Shown here one piece after another: positions 38,801-48,012 of a DNA stretch of 64,000 bases (position 1 is its first letter; each line of letters opens with the position of its first letter). The position numbers were made by a program, and so were the translations under genes. The stretch comes from Helicobacter suis HS1 (lineage in GTDB: Bacteria > Campylobacterota > Campylobacteria > Campylobacterales > Helicobacteraceae). Below the pieces are notes generated by a model that was given only the letters and a program-made list of their open reading frames with translations, had not been told where the DNA came from and searched no databases. The stretch spans positions 496,001 through 560,000 of the forward strand of contig NZ_AP026769.1 of the NCBI RefSeq assembly GCF_026000295.1. The letters run 5' to 3'.

Positions 38801-39132
38801 AGGGTTTGGGTTTTAAACTTTATGCTACCACCGGCACGCACAAAGCCTTACAAGAAGGGGGACTAGAAAGTATTCAGGTGCTTAAAATTTCTGAGGGGCG
38901 TCCTAATATCTGTGATTTTATGCTCAACCACCAAATAGATATGGCCATTAATACTAGCGATGTTTTAAACGAAGATTCTAAGATTATCCGTATGCAAGTA
39001 CTCAAAAACAAGATTTCTTATTTCACCACTTTAAAGGCCGTAGAAAAAGTGCTTTTGAGTTTATTAGAATATTCCAAGTTTAAAGACAATCCCCCCTTAA
39101 GTTTGCAGCAATTACAAAACACGGGGGATTGA
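35897..39132 (+). pseudogene. carB: Carbamoyl-phosphate synthase large subunit, one frameshift
   Basis: About 1,079 codons. The first half (to 37546) has IGSGPIVIGQACEFDYS, the first ATP-grasp domain (SFTLGGEGS) and MNPRVSRSSALASK. The second has LGSSANKIGVGMEFDYA, the second ATP-grasp domain (PSFVLGGAKM, INPRCSRT) and the allosteric MGS-like domain. One T is missing in the T-tract at 37505-37507; restoring it turns TPFFIAPMPPL into TPFFYSTYAPPLLHTP and fuses the halves. The enzyme makes carbamoyl phosphate for pyrimidines and arginine. Naturally split carB genes exist elsewhere, but the overlap and simple repair favour a frameshift or sequencing error. Confidence 0.88.
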
Positions 39133-39141
39133 ATTTAGTAA

Positions 39142-39172
39142 ACCCCCGCTTTAATGTTAAAAGAGCAGGGGT
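39142..39172. terminator. Possible bidirectional terminator
   Basis: ACCCCCGCTTT faces AAAAGAGCAGGGGT with a short AT loop, between the convergent carB and amidase genes. The stem has a bulge and no strong T-run follows, so confidence is low. Confidence 0.35.
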
Positions 39173-39180
39173 GGTGCTAA

Positions 39181-40308
39181 TTAAGAAACAGATCGTTTTC
39201 CAGCTGAAGCGTGATCTTTGTGGCCTTCATGGGGCAAATCATAGATTGGACAGGTTTCTACACCAATGCTAGTGCGGGTGAATTTTTCCACATTTTCTTG
39301 AGCTTTTTTAGGATCGTTGACCCAAGTTTTGTAGAATTCAAAGGGACACTCCACAACACCCTTATCACCATCGCCACTAGCAAAGACACCGCTATAGCCT
39401 CGGTGCAACATCTTAAAGAGATGGTTGGTGCTTTGATCGTATTTTCTAGAATTGCGGATGGCGCTGATGGAGAGTTGTGCGTATTGGACTCCATTTTCCT
39501 CCTCACCACACTCGCCCAAAGTATGCCCATCAAAACCAATGAGACTAGAATGCCCAAAGTAGGTATAGACACCATCAAAACCTGCCGCATTGGCCACCGC
39601 GACATAAGACTGGTTTGCCCATGCCATAGCTTTTACCATGAGGATTTGTTGTTCTTTAGCTGGATACATGTAACCTTGACAGCGGACAATAAGCTCAGCG
39701 CCCCTCATCGCACAATCGCGCCAAATTTCAGGATAGTTCCCATCATCACAGATGATCAAAGAAACCTTCATTCCTTTAGGTCCATCTACTACATAGGTTT
39801 TATCCCCTGGATACCACGCTTCAATGGGGCACCAAGGCAGAATTTTGCGGTACTTTTGCACAATTTCACCCTTGTCATTGATCAAAACCAGCGTGTTGTA
39901 GGGATTTTTATGAGATTGTTCGTGTTTTTCACCTGTCAAAGAGAACACGCCCCAAACCTTGTTGGTTTTGCAAGCCATAGAAAAAATCTGTGTTTCCTCA
40001 CCTGGAATCACAGCTGCGGTGTCAAACATCTCTTGTCTATCATACATGATGCCGTGTGTGCTGTATTCAGGGAAAATGACCAAATCAAGACCGGGTAAAC
40101 CTTGCTTCATCCCTTGAATCATTTTTGCGATGTTATGGCAATTTTCTAGCACCTCTGCTTTAGTGTGCAGTCTAGGCATTTTGTAATTTACAACTCCCAG
40201 TTTTTTAGGGTTAAACCCTAGAGAGATTTTATAACAAATAGTTAAACGATTAAACAACAAGAAAAAAATATGACTCTCTTTAAAAGAGTGGTTAAAAATC
40301 TCTTGCAT
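39181..40308 (-). CDS. amiE: Aliphatic amidase AmiE with a replaced N-terminus
   Basis: From [19 protein letters not shown] onward (about 40188) the protein matches AmiE closely: [10 protein letters not shown] with the catalytic Glu, [10 protein letters not shown] with Lys, and [13 protein letters not shown] with Cys. AmiE hydrolyses short amides to acid and ammonia in the cytosol. The usual first ~18 residues (MRHGDIS.S.DTVGVA) are absent; instead the frame continues into unrelated sequence to ATG 40308, or could start at the internal ATG 40179. The normal start and ribosome site are found 3.2 kb away, inside the partial rimO copy. Expression and activity are doubtful. Confidence 0.8.
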   Translation of the reverse strand: MQEIFNHSFKESHIFFLLFNRLTICYKISLGFNPKKLGVVNYKMPRLHTKAEVLENCHNIAKMIQGMKQGLPGLDLVIFPEYSTHGIMYDRQEMFDTAAVIPGEETQIFSMACKTNKVWGVFSLTGEKHEQSHKNPYNTLVLINDKGEIVQKYRKILPWCPIEAWYPGDKTYVVDGPKGMKVSLIICDDGNYPEIWRDCAMRGAELIVRCQGYMYPAKEQQILMVKAMAWANQSYVAVANAAGFDGVYTYFGHSSLIGFDGHTLGECGEEENGVQYAQLSISAIRNSRKYDQSTNHLFKMLHRGYSGVFASGDGDKGVVECPFEFYKTWVNDPKKAQENVEKFTRTSIGVETCPIYDLPHEGHKDHASAGKRSVS

Positions 40309-40522
40309 ATGGGGGTAATGAGGTTTATTTTAAGAGTCTCAAAAGGCTATTTAGCTACAATGCGAGGTTTTTGTTAAATTCCATAAGGGGGTCTGCTTGC
40401 TTAGGTTGCCTGCTTTTAATTCTCTCAAACTCTCTCAAAAATACTCCCTCTAGTCTAGTTTGTAGATTTTTTCGCCTCCCTTTTGCTCCATGCTCTTGTA
40501 GGGTTGTTTTAAAGTCTAACCT

Positions 40523-41419
40523 TTGTTGGTTACTGGTGTTTTCATTGTTAGGGTCTATGCCTTTGAGGCTTTAGAGCCAGTTAATCCTTCATTACAACAA
40601 GGACTAGTCAGACAGGCAAATCCGGGAATTTCTGAAAAATGCATAAACGGGCAACGGCTCTTTAATACTTTTCCTTCCATTCTAACACTCATGGCAGCCT
40701 CAGTTGGTTGTGCGCCACCAGATAACATCAAATTAAACCCCTATGTGCAAGAGGGGCTAATAGAACAAAGCCATCAACAAGATAAAAAAGCCTACCAATC
40801 TTTTCTAACCGCAAGTAAAGAGGGGGATTTATTTGGCACAGCGCTTTTAGGCACTTTATACTTAGATGGCAAGGGAGTACCAAAAAACATTGCAAGAGCA
40901 GAGACTTATTTTAACGAGGTGTTAAAAAGTCATGAGGCAAAAAAGGCGATGAAAGACTATGTAGAGTTTGTAAGTCTAGGTGGCACAGCGGGCACACATA
41001 GTAAGTATGGCTCAGTGATTTTAGCCACAATTACAGCGCGCTTAGGGCTTGCTCAAATCTATGCGTCTACAAATCCAAAAAAGGCGTTTAAAATATACAA
41101 ATCTACTCTTGCATCTATGCAGTCTCATGCTCTTATACTTTATTTGCTTTTATTTGTGTCACTCCCCTTTGCTGGAGTCCTCTATGTCATTTTTAGTCCT
41201 CTCGTCCGCCGTACTGGCTTGCGCTTAAAATCTCTTCATGCCAATCAATTCGATCCCTATATAAGGGAGCTAATTGGCTTTGCTCTCTACAAGATAGGCA
41301 TGGCCTATAAAGAGGGTCGTGGCGTGAAAGTCAAGCTTAAAAAGGCCACTGAGTTTCTTAAAAAAGCGGTGGATTTTGGGAATGACAAGGCTATAGAGGC
41401 TTTGCGAAGTTTGCAATAA
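40523..41419 (+). CDS. Sel1-repeat membrane protein A (copy 1)
   Basis: It has 298 residues from a TTG with no clear ribosome site; the true start is uncertain, because a lipobox-like FPSILTLMAASVGC lies at about residues 50-63 and could be the real export signal of a protein with a lost 5' end. Sel1-like units (QQDKKAYQSFLTASKEGD..GTALLGTLYLDGKGVPKN, and at the end MAYKEGRGVKVKLKKATEFLKKAVDFGNDKAIEAL) flank a membrane segment at about 204-228. Function unknown; Sel1 proteins usually mediate protein contacts. Confidence 0.6.
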   Translation: MLVTGVFIVRVYAFEALEPVNPSLQQGLVRQANPGISEKCINGQRLFNTFPSILTLMAASVGCAPPDNIKLNPYVQEGLIEQSHQQDKKAYQSFLTASKEGDLFGTALLGTLYLDGKGVPKNIARAETYFNEVLKSHEAKKAMKDYVEFVSLGGTAGTHSKYGSVILATITARLGLAQIYASTNPKKAFKIYKSTLASMQSHALILYLLLFVSLPFAGVLYVIFSPLVRRTGLRLKSLHANQFDPYIRELIGFALYKIGMAYKEGRGVKVKLKKATEFLKKAVDFGNDKAIEALRSLQ

Positions 41420-41428
41420 AGGAAAGAC

Positions 41429-42268
41429 ATGAAAAATTATTGGTTAAAAAGATGGGCAGCGTATTTTGTTTTAATTTTGCTTGTAGGGATATCTTTAAGA
41501 GCAGGGGATGTTAGCACATTCATAGCAACAGAGAAGGCTAGCGCTCTTATACAAGAAGGAATGGCAGATCAGAGTCAAGGGCGGTATAAACAAGCCTACC
41601 AAGCCTACAAAGCAGCCCATGATAAAAAAGAGGACTTAGGCGCAGCGCTTTTAGCAACTTTACTATACCAAGGACTTGGGGTAAAGGCCGATCCTTTTGA
41701 GGCAAAAACTTTATTTGAGTCGGTTTTGCGTAACGGAAAGGATTATACGACCATACTTGTAGCGCATTTAGGGCTTGCTGGTATGATCTCAAAGGGCATA
41801 GGCATGAACAAAGACCCTAAAAAAGCACTGAAAATGTATCGGGCAATCCTGCTTAAAGATATCCACGCATCAGCCAGTGGGACAGTTCTAGCAGGAACTG
41901 CCCATGCTACTCAAGACGACCCTATATGGGGAACGGGAATATTGTTAGGAATGGGTTTGCTCAGCCTGCCCTTCTTTCACACCATTGATCTTAAACATCT
42001 CAATATATGAGCGTTCAATCAAGTCCCCATAAGAAAGCACTTTACAGGTATCACCCTTTATAGAATTGGCATGGCTTATAAAGAGGGCATTGGTATGAAA
42101 GTAAAACCCAAAAAGGCTATTAAGTTTCTTGAAAAGGCGGTGGAGTTTGGAAATGAGGAAGCAATGAAGCCTTTCAGAGTCTTTGCGCTCAAGGCACTAG
42201 CTGTAGTGAGCAACACAAAAGTGAAATTGAAAAAATCATTTTATTTTAAGGAGAGTCAAAAATGTTAA
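41429..42268 (+). pseudogene. Sel1-repeat protein B, nonsense-truncated (copy 1)
   Basis: Same gene as 44700-45539, but ATA TGA replaces GTA CGA at 42005-42010, stopping it after 193 residues. The remaining frame is intact to 42268. It has a signal peptide (LKRWAAYFVLILLVGISLRA), Sel1-type repeats (GRYKQAYQAYKAAHDKKEDLG) and a hydrophobic segment near residue 178. Both transitions lie in one GTAC site of the other copy. Confidence 0.8.
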
Positions 42269-42770
42269 AAAGTGTTTTGCGTGTAGCGTTGGTAGGCGCG
42301 CTTTGTTTAGGTGGTGTACAGGCTAAAGGAGAGGGTGATCAGTATTTTTCAATGGGTAAAAAAGCTTTTGAACATAAAGATTACTATAAAGCTTTAGAGT
42401 ATCTTCAAAAGGCTGCAGACATGGGAAATGTTGCGGCTTATTCCATGTTGGGAGGCATGTATTTTAATGGAGAGGGTGTGGGAAAAGATTATCAAAAAGC
42501 TCTGGAATACAGTCAAAAGGCTGCAAAAGCAGGCGTTGCTGAGGCTTATTTCAACTTGGGGGTGATGTATTATCAAGGGAAGGTGTAGTAATAGACTACC
42601 AGAAGGCTTTAGCATACTATAAAAAAGCAGCAGACATGGGAAATGCTGAGGCTTGTTACGATTTGGGGGTCATGTATGAGAAGGGAGAGGGTGTGGCAAA
42701 AGATCTGCAGAAGTCTGAGGAGTATTTCAAAAAGGCCTGTGAGCTAGGATATAAGAATGCGTGTGAATAA
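42262..42770 (+). pseudogene. Hcp/Sel1-repeat secreted protein C, frameshifted (copy 1)
   Basis: ATG 42262 with GGAG upstream. A clean signal peptide (MLKSVLRVALVGALCLGGVQA) and Sel1 repeats run in frame to 42588. There GGGAAGG lacks an A compared with the paralogous GGGAAAGG and the frame stops. In the next frame two more repeats follow, ending with KKACELGYKNACE at 42770. The same lesion is in copy 2, so it predates the duplication or is a systematic error. Confidence 0.8.
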
Positions 42771-42982
42771 TCTTTTATTTGTAGCGCCTTCTTTCAGGTG
42801 GAATTTGGAAATGAGGAAGCAATGAAGCTTTTAGAGTCTTTGCGCTCAAGACGCTAGCTGTAGTGAGCAACACAAAGGTAGGATTGAAAAAATCATTTCT
42901 TATTTTTGTGATACTCTACCCAGTGGTAACACACTCCCCAAAATCCTTTTAACAACCGCCAAGTTGGTATAAATTGGATAAA
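42771..42982. other. Non-coding, with a degenerate gene-B 3' end
   Basis: Positions about 42795-42905 repeat, with changes, the 3' end of gene B (GTGGAATTTGGAAATGAGGA...), as seen also at 29450-29580. This suggests past duplication of the B-C pair. Otherwise nothing recognisable; the same holds for 46042-46253. Confidence 0.5.
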
Positions 42983-43546
42983 TTAGCCCACAATCCTACC
43001 TAGCAACACTCCCTCTTTATAAGTGTGGCAAAGGACTTTATAATATCCCGGTGGGATTTTATCAAGTAAACTTTCATTAATTAAAATCTCCCCATCAATT
43101 TCTAAACCCCAGCGCCGATCCCTTGCTTTTAAAAACAGCCCATCTTCACTTAACCCCTCTACAATCACCTCTAAAGTCTGCCCCACAAGCCCTTGCATGG
43201 AGTTTTGTATTTGTTGCTCAATAAGGGGGTTAATTTGATCTAAGCGGGCACTAATATCCTCTTGGCTTAACTGGGGCCATTTATAAGCCGCTGTGTTTTC
43301 CTCAGCACTGAATGCAAAAAGATTAATGCGATCAAAACTAAAGCTTTGTAAAAAGTCTTGTAATTCCTCAATATCGCTACTATTTTCATGTGGGTGTCCT
43401 AGTAGTAGCGTGGTGCGTAAAATATCAGGGTTACTACAGATATCTCCATGTCTCATGTAATCTCCTTAAAGCTTATTAGAATTGCGCCGCATGGTTTTTA
43501 ACATACGATCTGAAATGTGTTGGATAGGCATGTCAAAGTAATTAGC
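42983..43546 (-). pseudogene. Partial duplicate of rimO with a 49-bp replacement
   Basis: The C-terminal part of RimO (about 148 codons plus a short internal piece at 43472-43546), a product of the tandem duplication. Bases 43423-43471 are replaced by the 5' end of amiE: a GGAG site, ATG 43456 and MRHGDICSNPD, which reads on in frame into TTLLLGHPHENSS of RimO. A 157-residue chimeric protein with an AmiE start and a RimO radical-SAM tail/TRAM domain is thus possible, but it lacks the iron-sulfur motif. Confidence 0.85.
43423..43471 (-). other. Displaced amiE start region inside partial rimO
   Basis: It encodes MRHGDICSNPD with an AAGGAG ribosome site, matching the normal AmiE N-terminus that is missing from the amiE gene at 40.2 kb. 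It replaces exactly 49 bp of rimO (46694-46742 in the intact gene). Confidence 0.8.
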
Positions 43547-43793
43547 CTCTTTAAAAGAGTGGTTAAAAATCTCTTGCATATGGGGGTAATGAGGTTTATT
43601 TTAAGAGTCTCAAAAGGCTATTTAGCTACAATGCGAGGTTTTTGTTAAATTCCATAAGGGGGTCTGCTTGCTTAGGTTGCCTGCTTTTAATTCTCTCAAA
43701 CTCTCTCAAAAATACTCCCTCTAGTCTAGTTTGTAGATTTTTTCGCCTCCCTTTTGCTCCATGCTCTTGTAGGGTTGTTTTAAAGTCTAACCT

Positions 43794-44690
43794 TTGTTGG
43801 TTACTGGTGTTTTCATTGTTAGGGTCTATGCCTTTGAGGCTTTAGAGCCAGTTAATCCTTCATTACAACAAGGACTAGTCAGACAGGCAAATCCGGGAAT
43901 TTCTGAAAAATGCATAAACGGGCAACGGCTCTTTAATACTTTTCCTTCCATTCTAACACTCATGGCAGCCTCAGTTGGTTGTGCGCCACCAGATAACATC
44001 AAATTAAACCCCTATGTGCAAGAGGGGCTAATAGAACAAAGCCATCAACAAGATAAAAAAGCCTACCAATCTTTTCTAACCGCAAGTAAAGAGGGGGATT
44101 TATTTGGCACAGCGCTTTTAGGCACTTTATACTTAGATGGCAAGGGAGTACCAAAAAACATTGCAAGAGCAGAGACTTATTTTAACGAGGTGTTAAAAAG
44201 TCATGAGGCAAAAAAGGCGATGAAAGACTATGTAGAGTTTGTAAGTCTAGGTGGCACAGCGGGCACACATAGTAAGTATGGCTCAGTGATTTTAGCCACA
44301 ATTACAGCGCGCTTAGGGCTTGCTCAAATCTATGCGTCTACAAATCCAAAAAAGGCGTTTAAAATATACAAATCTACTCTTGCATCTATGCAGTCTCATG
44401 CTCTTGTACTTTATTTGCTTTTATTTGTGTCACTCCCCTTTGCTGGAGTCCTCTATGTCATTTTTAGTCCTCTCGTCCGCCGTACTGGCTTGCGCTTAAA
44501 ATCTCTTCATGCCAATCAATTCGATCCCTATATAAGGGAGCTAATTGGCTTTGCTCTCTACAAGATAGGCATGGCCTATAAAGAGGGTCGTGGCGTGAAA
44601 GTCAAGCTTAAAAAGGCCACTGAGTTTCTTAAAAAAGCGGTGGATTTTGGGAATGACAAGGCTATAGAGGCTTTGCGAAGTTTGCAATAA
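43794..44690 (+). CDS. Sel1-repeat membrane protein A (copy 2)
   Basis: 298 residues, differing from copy 1 only by Val for Ile in the membrane segment (HALVLYLLLF). Organisation, doubtful TTG start and internal lipobox-like sequence are as in copy 1. It is followed after 9 bp by gene B, with an AAAGGAAAG ribosome site, so the three genes are probably one transcript. Confidence 0.6.
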   Translation: MLVTGVFIVRVYAFEALEPVNPSLQQGLVRQANPGISEKCINGQRLFNTFPSILTLMAASVGCAPPDNIKLNPYVQEGLIEQSHQQDKKAYQSFLTASKEGDLFGTALLGTLYLDGKGVPKNIARAETYFNEVLKSHEAKKAMKDYVEFVSLGGTAGTHSKYGSVILATITARLGLAQIYASTNPKKAFKIYKSTLASMQSHALVLYLLLFVSLPFAGVLYVIFSPLVRRTGLRLKSLHANQFDPYIRELIGFALYKIGMAYKEGRGVKVKLKKATEFLKKAVDFGNDKAIEALRSLQ

Positions 44691-44699
44691 AGGAAAGAC

Positions 44700-45539
44700 A
44701 TGAAAAATTATTGGTTAAAAAGATGGGCAGCGTACTTTGTTTTAATTTTGCTTGTAGGGATATCTTTAAGAGCAGGGGATGTTAGCACATTCATAGCAAC
44801 AGAGAAGGCTAGCGCTCTTGTACAAGAAGGAATGGCAGATCAGAGTCAAGGGCGGTATAAACAAGCCTACCAAGCCTACAAAGCAGCCCATGATAAAAAA
44901 GAGGACTTAGGCGCAGCGCTTTTAGCAACTTTACTATACCAAGGACTTGGGGTAAAGGCCGATCCTTTTGAGGCAAAAACTTTATTTGAGTCGGTTTTGC
45001 GTAACGGAAAGGATTATACGACCATACTTGTAGCGCATTTAGGGCTTGCTGGTATGATCTCAAAGGGCATAGGCATGAACAAAGACCCTAAAAAAGCACT
45101 GAAAATGTATCGGGCAATCCTGCTTAAAGATATCCACGCATCAGCCAGTGGGACAGTTCTAGCAGGAACTGCCCATGCTACTCAAGACGACCCTATATGG
45201 GGAACGGGAATATTGTTAGGAATGGGTTTGCTCAGCCTGCCCTTCTTTCACACCATTGATCTTAAACATCTCAATGTACGAGCGTTCAATCAAGTCCCCA
45301 TAAGAAAGCACTTTACAGGTATCACCCTTTATAGAATTGGCATGGCTTATAAAGAGGGCATTGGTACGAAAGTAAAACCCAAAAAGGCTATTAAGTTTCT
45401 TGAAAAGGCGGTGGAGTTTGGAAATGAGGAAGCAATGAAGCCTTTCAGAGTCTTTGCGCTCAAGGCACTAGCTGTAGTGAGCAACACAAAAGTGAAATTG
45501 AAAAAATCATTTTATTTTAAGGAGAGTCAAAAATGTTAA
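44700..45539 (+). CDS. Sel1-repeat protein B (copy 2, intact)
   Basis: It has 279 residues with a signal peptide, Sel1-like repeats (about 40-75, 76-112, 115-150), a hydrophobic segment near 178-192 and a terminal repeat GMAYKEGIGTKVKPKKAIKFLEKA. The layout parallels protein A, which suggests both arose from one ancestor. It overlaps gene C by 7 bp. The function is unknown; it is probably envelope-associated. Confidence 0.7.
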   Translation: MKNYWLKRWAAYFVLILLVGISLRAGDVSTFIATEKASALVQEGMADQSQGRYKQAYQAYKAAHDKKEDLGAALLATLLYQGLGVKADPFEAKTLFESVLRNGKDYTTILVAHLGLAGMISKGIGMNKDPKKALKMYRAILLKDIHASASGTVLAGTAHATQDDPIWGTGILLGMGLLSLPFFHTIDLKHLNVRAFNQVPIRKHFTGITLYRIGMAYKEGIGTKVKPKKAIKFLEKAVEFGNEEAMKPFRVFALKALAVVSNTKVKLKKSFYFKESQKC

Positions 45540-46041
45540 AAAGTGTTTTGCGTGTAGCGTTGGTAGGCGCGCTTTGTTTAGGTGGTGTACAGGCTAAAGG
45601 AGAGGGTGATCAGTATTTTTCAATGGGTAAAAAAGCTTTTGAACATAAAGATTACTATAAAGCTTTAGAGTATCTTCAAAAGGCTGCAGACATGGGAAAT
45701 GTTGCGGCTTATTCCATGTTGGGAGGCATGTATTTTAATGGAGAGGGTGTGGGAAAAGATTATCAAAAAGCTCTGGAATACAGTCAAAAGGCTGCAAAAG
45801 CAGGCGTTGCTGAGGCTTATTTCAACTTGGGGGTGATGTATTATCAAGGGAAGGTGTAGTAATAGACTACCAGAAGGCTTTAGCATACTATAAAAAAGCA
45901 GCAGACATGGGAAATGCTGAGGCTTGTTACGATTTGGGGGTCATGTATGAGAAGGGAGAGGGTGTGGCAAAAGATCTGCAGAAGTCTGAGGAGTATTTCA
46001 AAAAGGCCTGTGAGCTAGGATATAAGAATGCGTGTGAATAA
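45533..46041 (+). pseudogene. Hcp/Sel1-repeat secreted protein C, frameshifted (copy 2)
   Basis: Identical to 42262-42770: signal peptide, two full Sel1 repeats, a one-base lesion at about 45853, then two further repeats ending in a Cys-x7-Cys unit. If read through, the product would be a ~168-residue secreted Hcp-like protein. Hcp proteins of H. pylori are secreted and immunogenic. Confidence 0.8.
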
Positions 46042-46253
46042 TCTTTTATTTGTAGCGCCTTCTTTCAGGTGGAATTTGGAAATGAGGAAGCAATGAAGCT
46101 TTTAGAGTCTTTGCGCTCAAGACGCTAGCTGTAGTGAGCAACACAAAGGTAGGATTGAAAAAATCATTTCTTATTTTTGTGATACTCTACCCAGTGGTAA
46201 CACACTCCCCAAAATCCTTTTAACAACCGCCAAGTTGGTATAAATTGGATAAA

Positions 46254-47549
46254 TTAGCCCACAATCCTACCTAGCAACACTCCCTCTTTATAAGTGTGGC
46301 AAAGGACTTTATAATATCCCGGTGGGATTTTATCAAGTAAACTTTCATTAATTAAAATCTCCCCATCAATTTCTAAACCCCAGCGCCGATCCCTTGCTTT
46401 TAAAAACAGCCCATCTTCACTTAACCCCTCTACAATCACCTCTAAAGTCTGCCCCACAAGCCCTTGCATGGAGTTTTGTACTTGTTGCTCAATAAGGGGG
46501 TTAATTTGATCTAAGCGGGCACTAATATCCTCTTGGCTTAACTGGGGCCATTTATAAGCCGCTGTGTTTTCCTCAGCACTGAATGCAAAAAGATTAATGC
46601 GATCAAAACTAAAGCTTTGTAAAAAGTCTTGTAATTCCTCAATATCGCTACTATTTTCATGTGGGTGTCCTAGTAGTAGCGTGGTGCGTAAAAAGCGATT
46701 GGGGATAGCGTGCATGGCTTCTAACAGTTTGAGGTGATTAGCCTTATTAGAATTGCGCCGCATGGTTTTTAACATACGATCTGAAATGTGTTGGATAGGC
46801 ATGTCAAAGTAATTAGCAAAGATAGGCGAGTTAGCAATACTCTCTATCAGCTCTAAAGTGGTGGAAGTAGGATAGAGATAAAAAATGCGCGCGCTTTTAA
46901 TCATTTGCTGCGTGTCAATGGCTTTAATGAGTTTGATTAACCCGTCTTTAACATTTTGATCTAATAGATAAGAGCTAGAATCTTGGGCAATAAAGCTAAT
47001 ATCGCTAAACCCCTGTTTGGCTAAAATTTCTACTTCTTTTAAAATGCGCTCAATGCTCTTGCTTTGTAAACGCCCCTTAAAGCTAGGGATAGCACAAAAA
47101 CTACAATTTTGATTACACCCCTCAGAGAGTTTAACATAAGCATGGACTTTTGAACCGGTGATTGTGCGTTTTTGCTCTCCAGCTAAAAAAACCCGCTTAG
47201 AAAATTGGCTTTGTTTGCTAGTTAAAAGCGCATCGATTCGATCATAATCGCCTACACCGGTAAAAATATCAATTTCGGGTAATTCTGCTGCTAATTGCTT
47301 TTTATAGCGCTCACTCAAACACCCACTAGCAACCACTAACGCCCCCTCTTTGCGTCCATTAATAGCCTCTAATAAAACGCGTACACTTTCCTCTTTAGCC
47401 GCTTGGATAAACCCGCAAGTATTAATGATGATCACATCAGCTAAGTTAATCTCTTGGGTGAGATCATAATTAGCTAGCCTACCTAACATCACCTCGCTAT
47501 CAACCAAATTTTTAGAACAGCCCAGAGAAACTAAATACAGCTTAGGCAC
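46254..47549 (-). CDS. rimO: Ribosomal protein S12 methylthiotransferase RimO
   Basis: It has 431 residues from GTG 47549 (overlapping the gpt stop, GGAGGG upstream). The UPF0004 domain with LGCSKN and NTCGFI, a radical SAM CxxxCxxC in GCNQNCSFCAIP, and a TRAM domain at the C-terminus are present. It adds methylthio to Asp of S12. The intact gene lies outside the duplicated part for its first three-fifths. Confidence 0.95.
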   Translation of the reverse strand: MPKLYLVSLGCSKNLVDSEVMLGRLANYDLTQEINLADVIIINTCGFIQAAKEESVRVLLEAINGRKEGALVVASGCLSERYKKQLAAELPEIDIFTGVGDYDRIDALLTSKQSQFSKRVFLAGEQKRTITGSKVHAYVKLSEGCNQNCSFCAIPSFKGRLQSKSIERILKEVEILAKQGFSDISFIAQDSSSYLLDQNVKDGLIKLIKAIDTQQMIKSARIFYLYPTSTTLELIESIANSPIFANYFDMPIQHISDRMLKTMRRNSNKANHLKLLEAMHAIPNRFLRTTLLLGHPHENSSDIEELQDFLQSFSFDRINLFAFSAEENTAAYKWPQLSQEDISARLDQINPLIEQQVQNSMQGLVGQTLEVIVEGLSEDGLFLKARDRRWGLEIDGEILINESLLDKIPPGYYKVLCHTYKEGVLLGRIVG

Positions 47550-48004
47550 TAACCCTCCTGTGTGTCTACTTCCCAAAAGAAATCAATCCATGAAGTGGCT
47601 TCTTTAAGGATATAATCTGCTTTAAAAGACGCGCTTTTATGGGCAAAGAGTACCGCGCTTTTAAAATGCACCTGTGGGTACTGGCGCGTTAAAACTTCTA
47701 GTACGCCAATAAAGCTCTTCCCGCTATCTACAATTTCATCAACGATTAAAACTTCTTTATGTTGTGGTTTAATAAGCGGAATGTTTTCAATCTCTAAATT
47801 GCTTTGAGTGCGATCTAACCCATAAGAACTCGCATTAATGGCATAAATAGCCTTAATATCCCAATAAATCCCTAGAAAATGGGCTAAAGTCATGCCACCG
47901 CGTAAAATTGAAATGAGCGCTTGGGGTTTAAAATCTTGCTCTATTAATTTAGCTAAACTCACCACATCTTGTTTAAAATCCGGGTACGCATAATATAAAC
48001 GCAT
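47549..48004 (-). CDS. gpt: Purine phosphoribosyltransferase
   Basis: It has 151 residues with ISILRGGMTLAHFLG and the PRPP motif VLIVDEIVDSGKS. It salvages hypoxanthine/xanthine/guanine to nucleotides; which base is preferred cannot be read from the sequence. Its stop overlaps the rimO start. The gpt-rimO pair is as in H. pylori. Confidence 0.9.
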   Translation of the reverse strand: MRLYYAYPDFKQDVVSLAKLIEQDFKPQALISILRGGMTLAHFLGIYWDIKAIYAINASSYGLDRTQSNLEIENIPLIKPQHKEVLIVDEIVDSGKSFIGVLEVLTRQYPQVHFKSAVLFAHKSASFKADYILKEATSWIDFFWEVDTQEG

Positions 48005-48012
48005 GGCTTTCC

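Larger units (their letters stand above)
40276..43546. repeat. Tandem duplication, copy 1 (3,271 bp)
   Basis: Identical to copy 2 (43547-46817) apart from seven transitions (41135, 41464, 41549, 42005, 42008, 42096, 43210), all within GTAC sites of copy 2, and one 49-bp replacement (43423-43471). The unit contains three Sel1-type genes and the 3' two-fifths of rimO. The junction between copies joins the inside of rimO to the region upstream of amiE. Confidence 0.97.
43547..46817. repeat. Tandem duplication, copy 2 (3,271 bp)
   Basis: The second copy, continuous with intact rimO. It keeps GTAC at all six sites that are ATAC, GTAT or ATAT in copy 1. Both copies share GTAC at three further places (copy 1: 40877, 41211, 42316). 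Confidence 0.97.

Noticed and set aside
35897-39132. carB as two natural genes (split carB exists in some organisms)
   Set aside because: One added T joins both halves with correct family sequence across the junction, and the second frame has only a TTG without a ribosome site.
39211-40098. 295-codon frame on the strand opposite amiE
   Set aside because: It lies fully antisense to a strongly conserved amidase and shows no domain; a shadow frame.
40371-40574. Small frame upstream of Sel1 gene A (also at 43642)
   Set aside because: TTG start without ribosome site; cysteine-rich random-looking text; possibly the remains of gene A's lost 5' end but not supportable.
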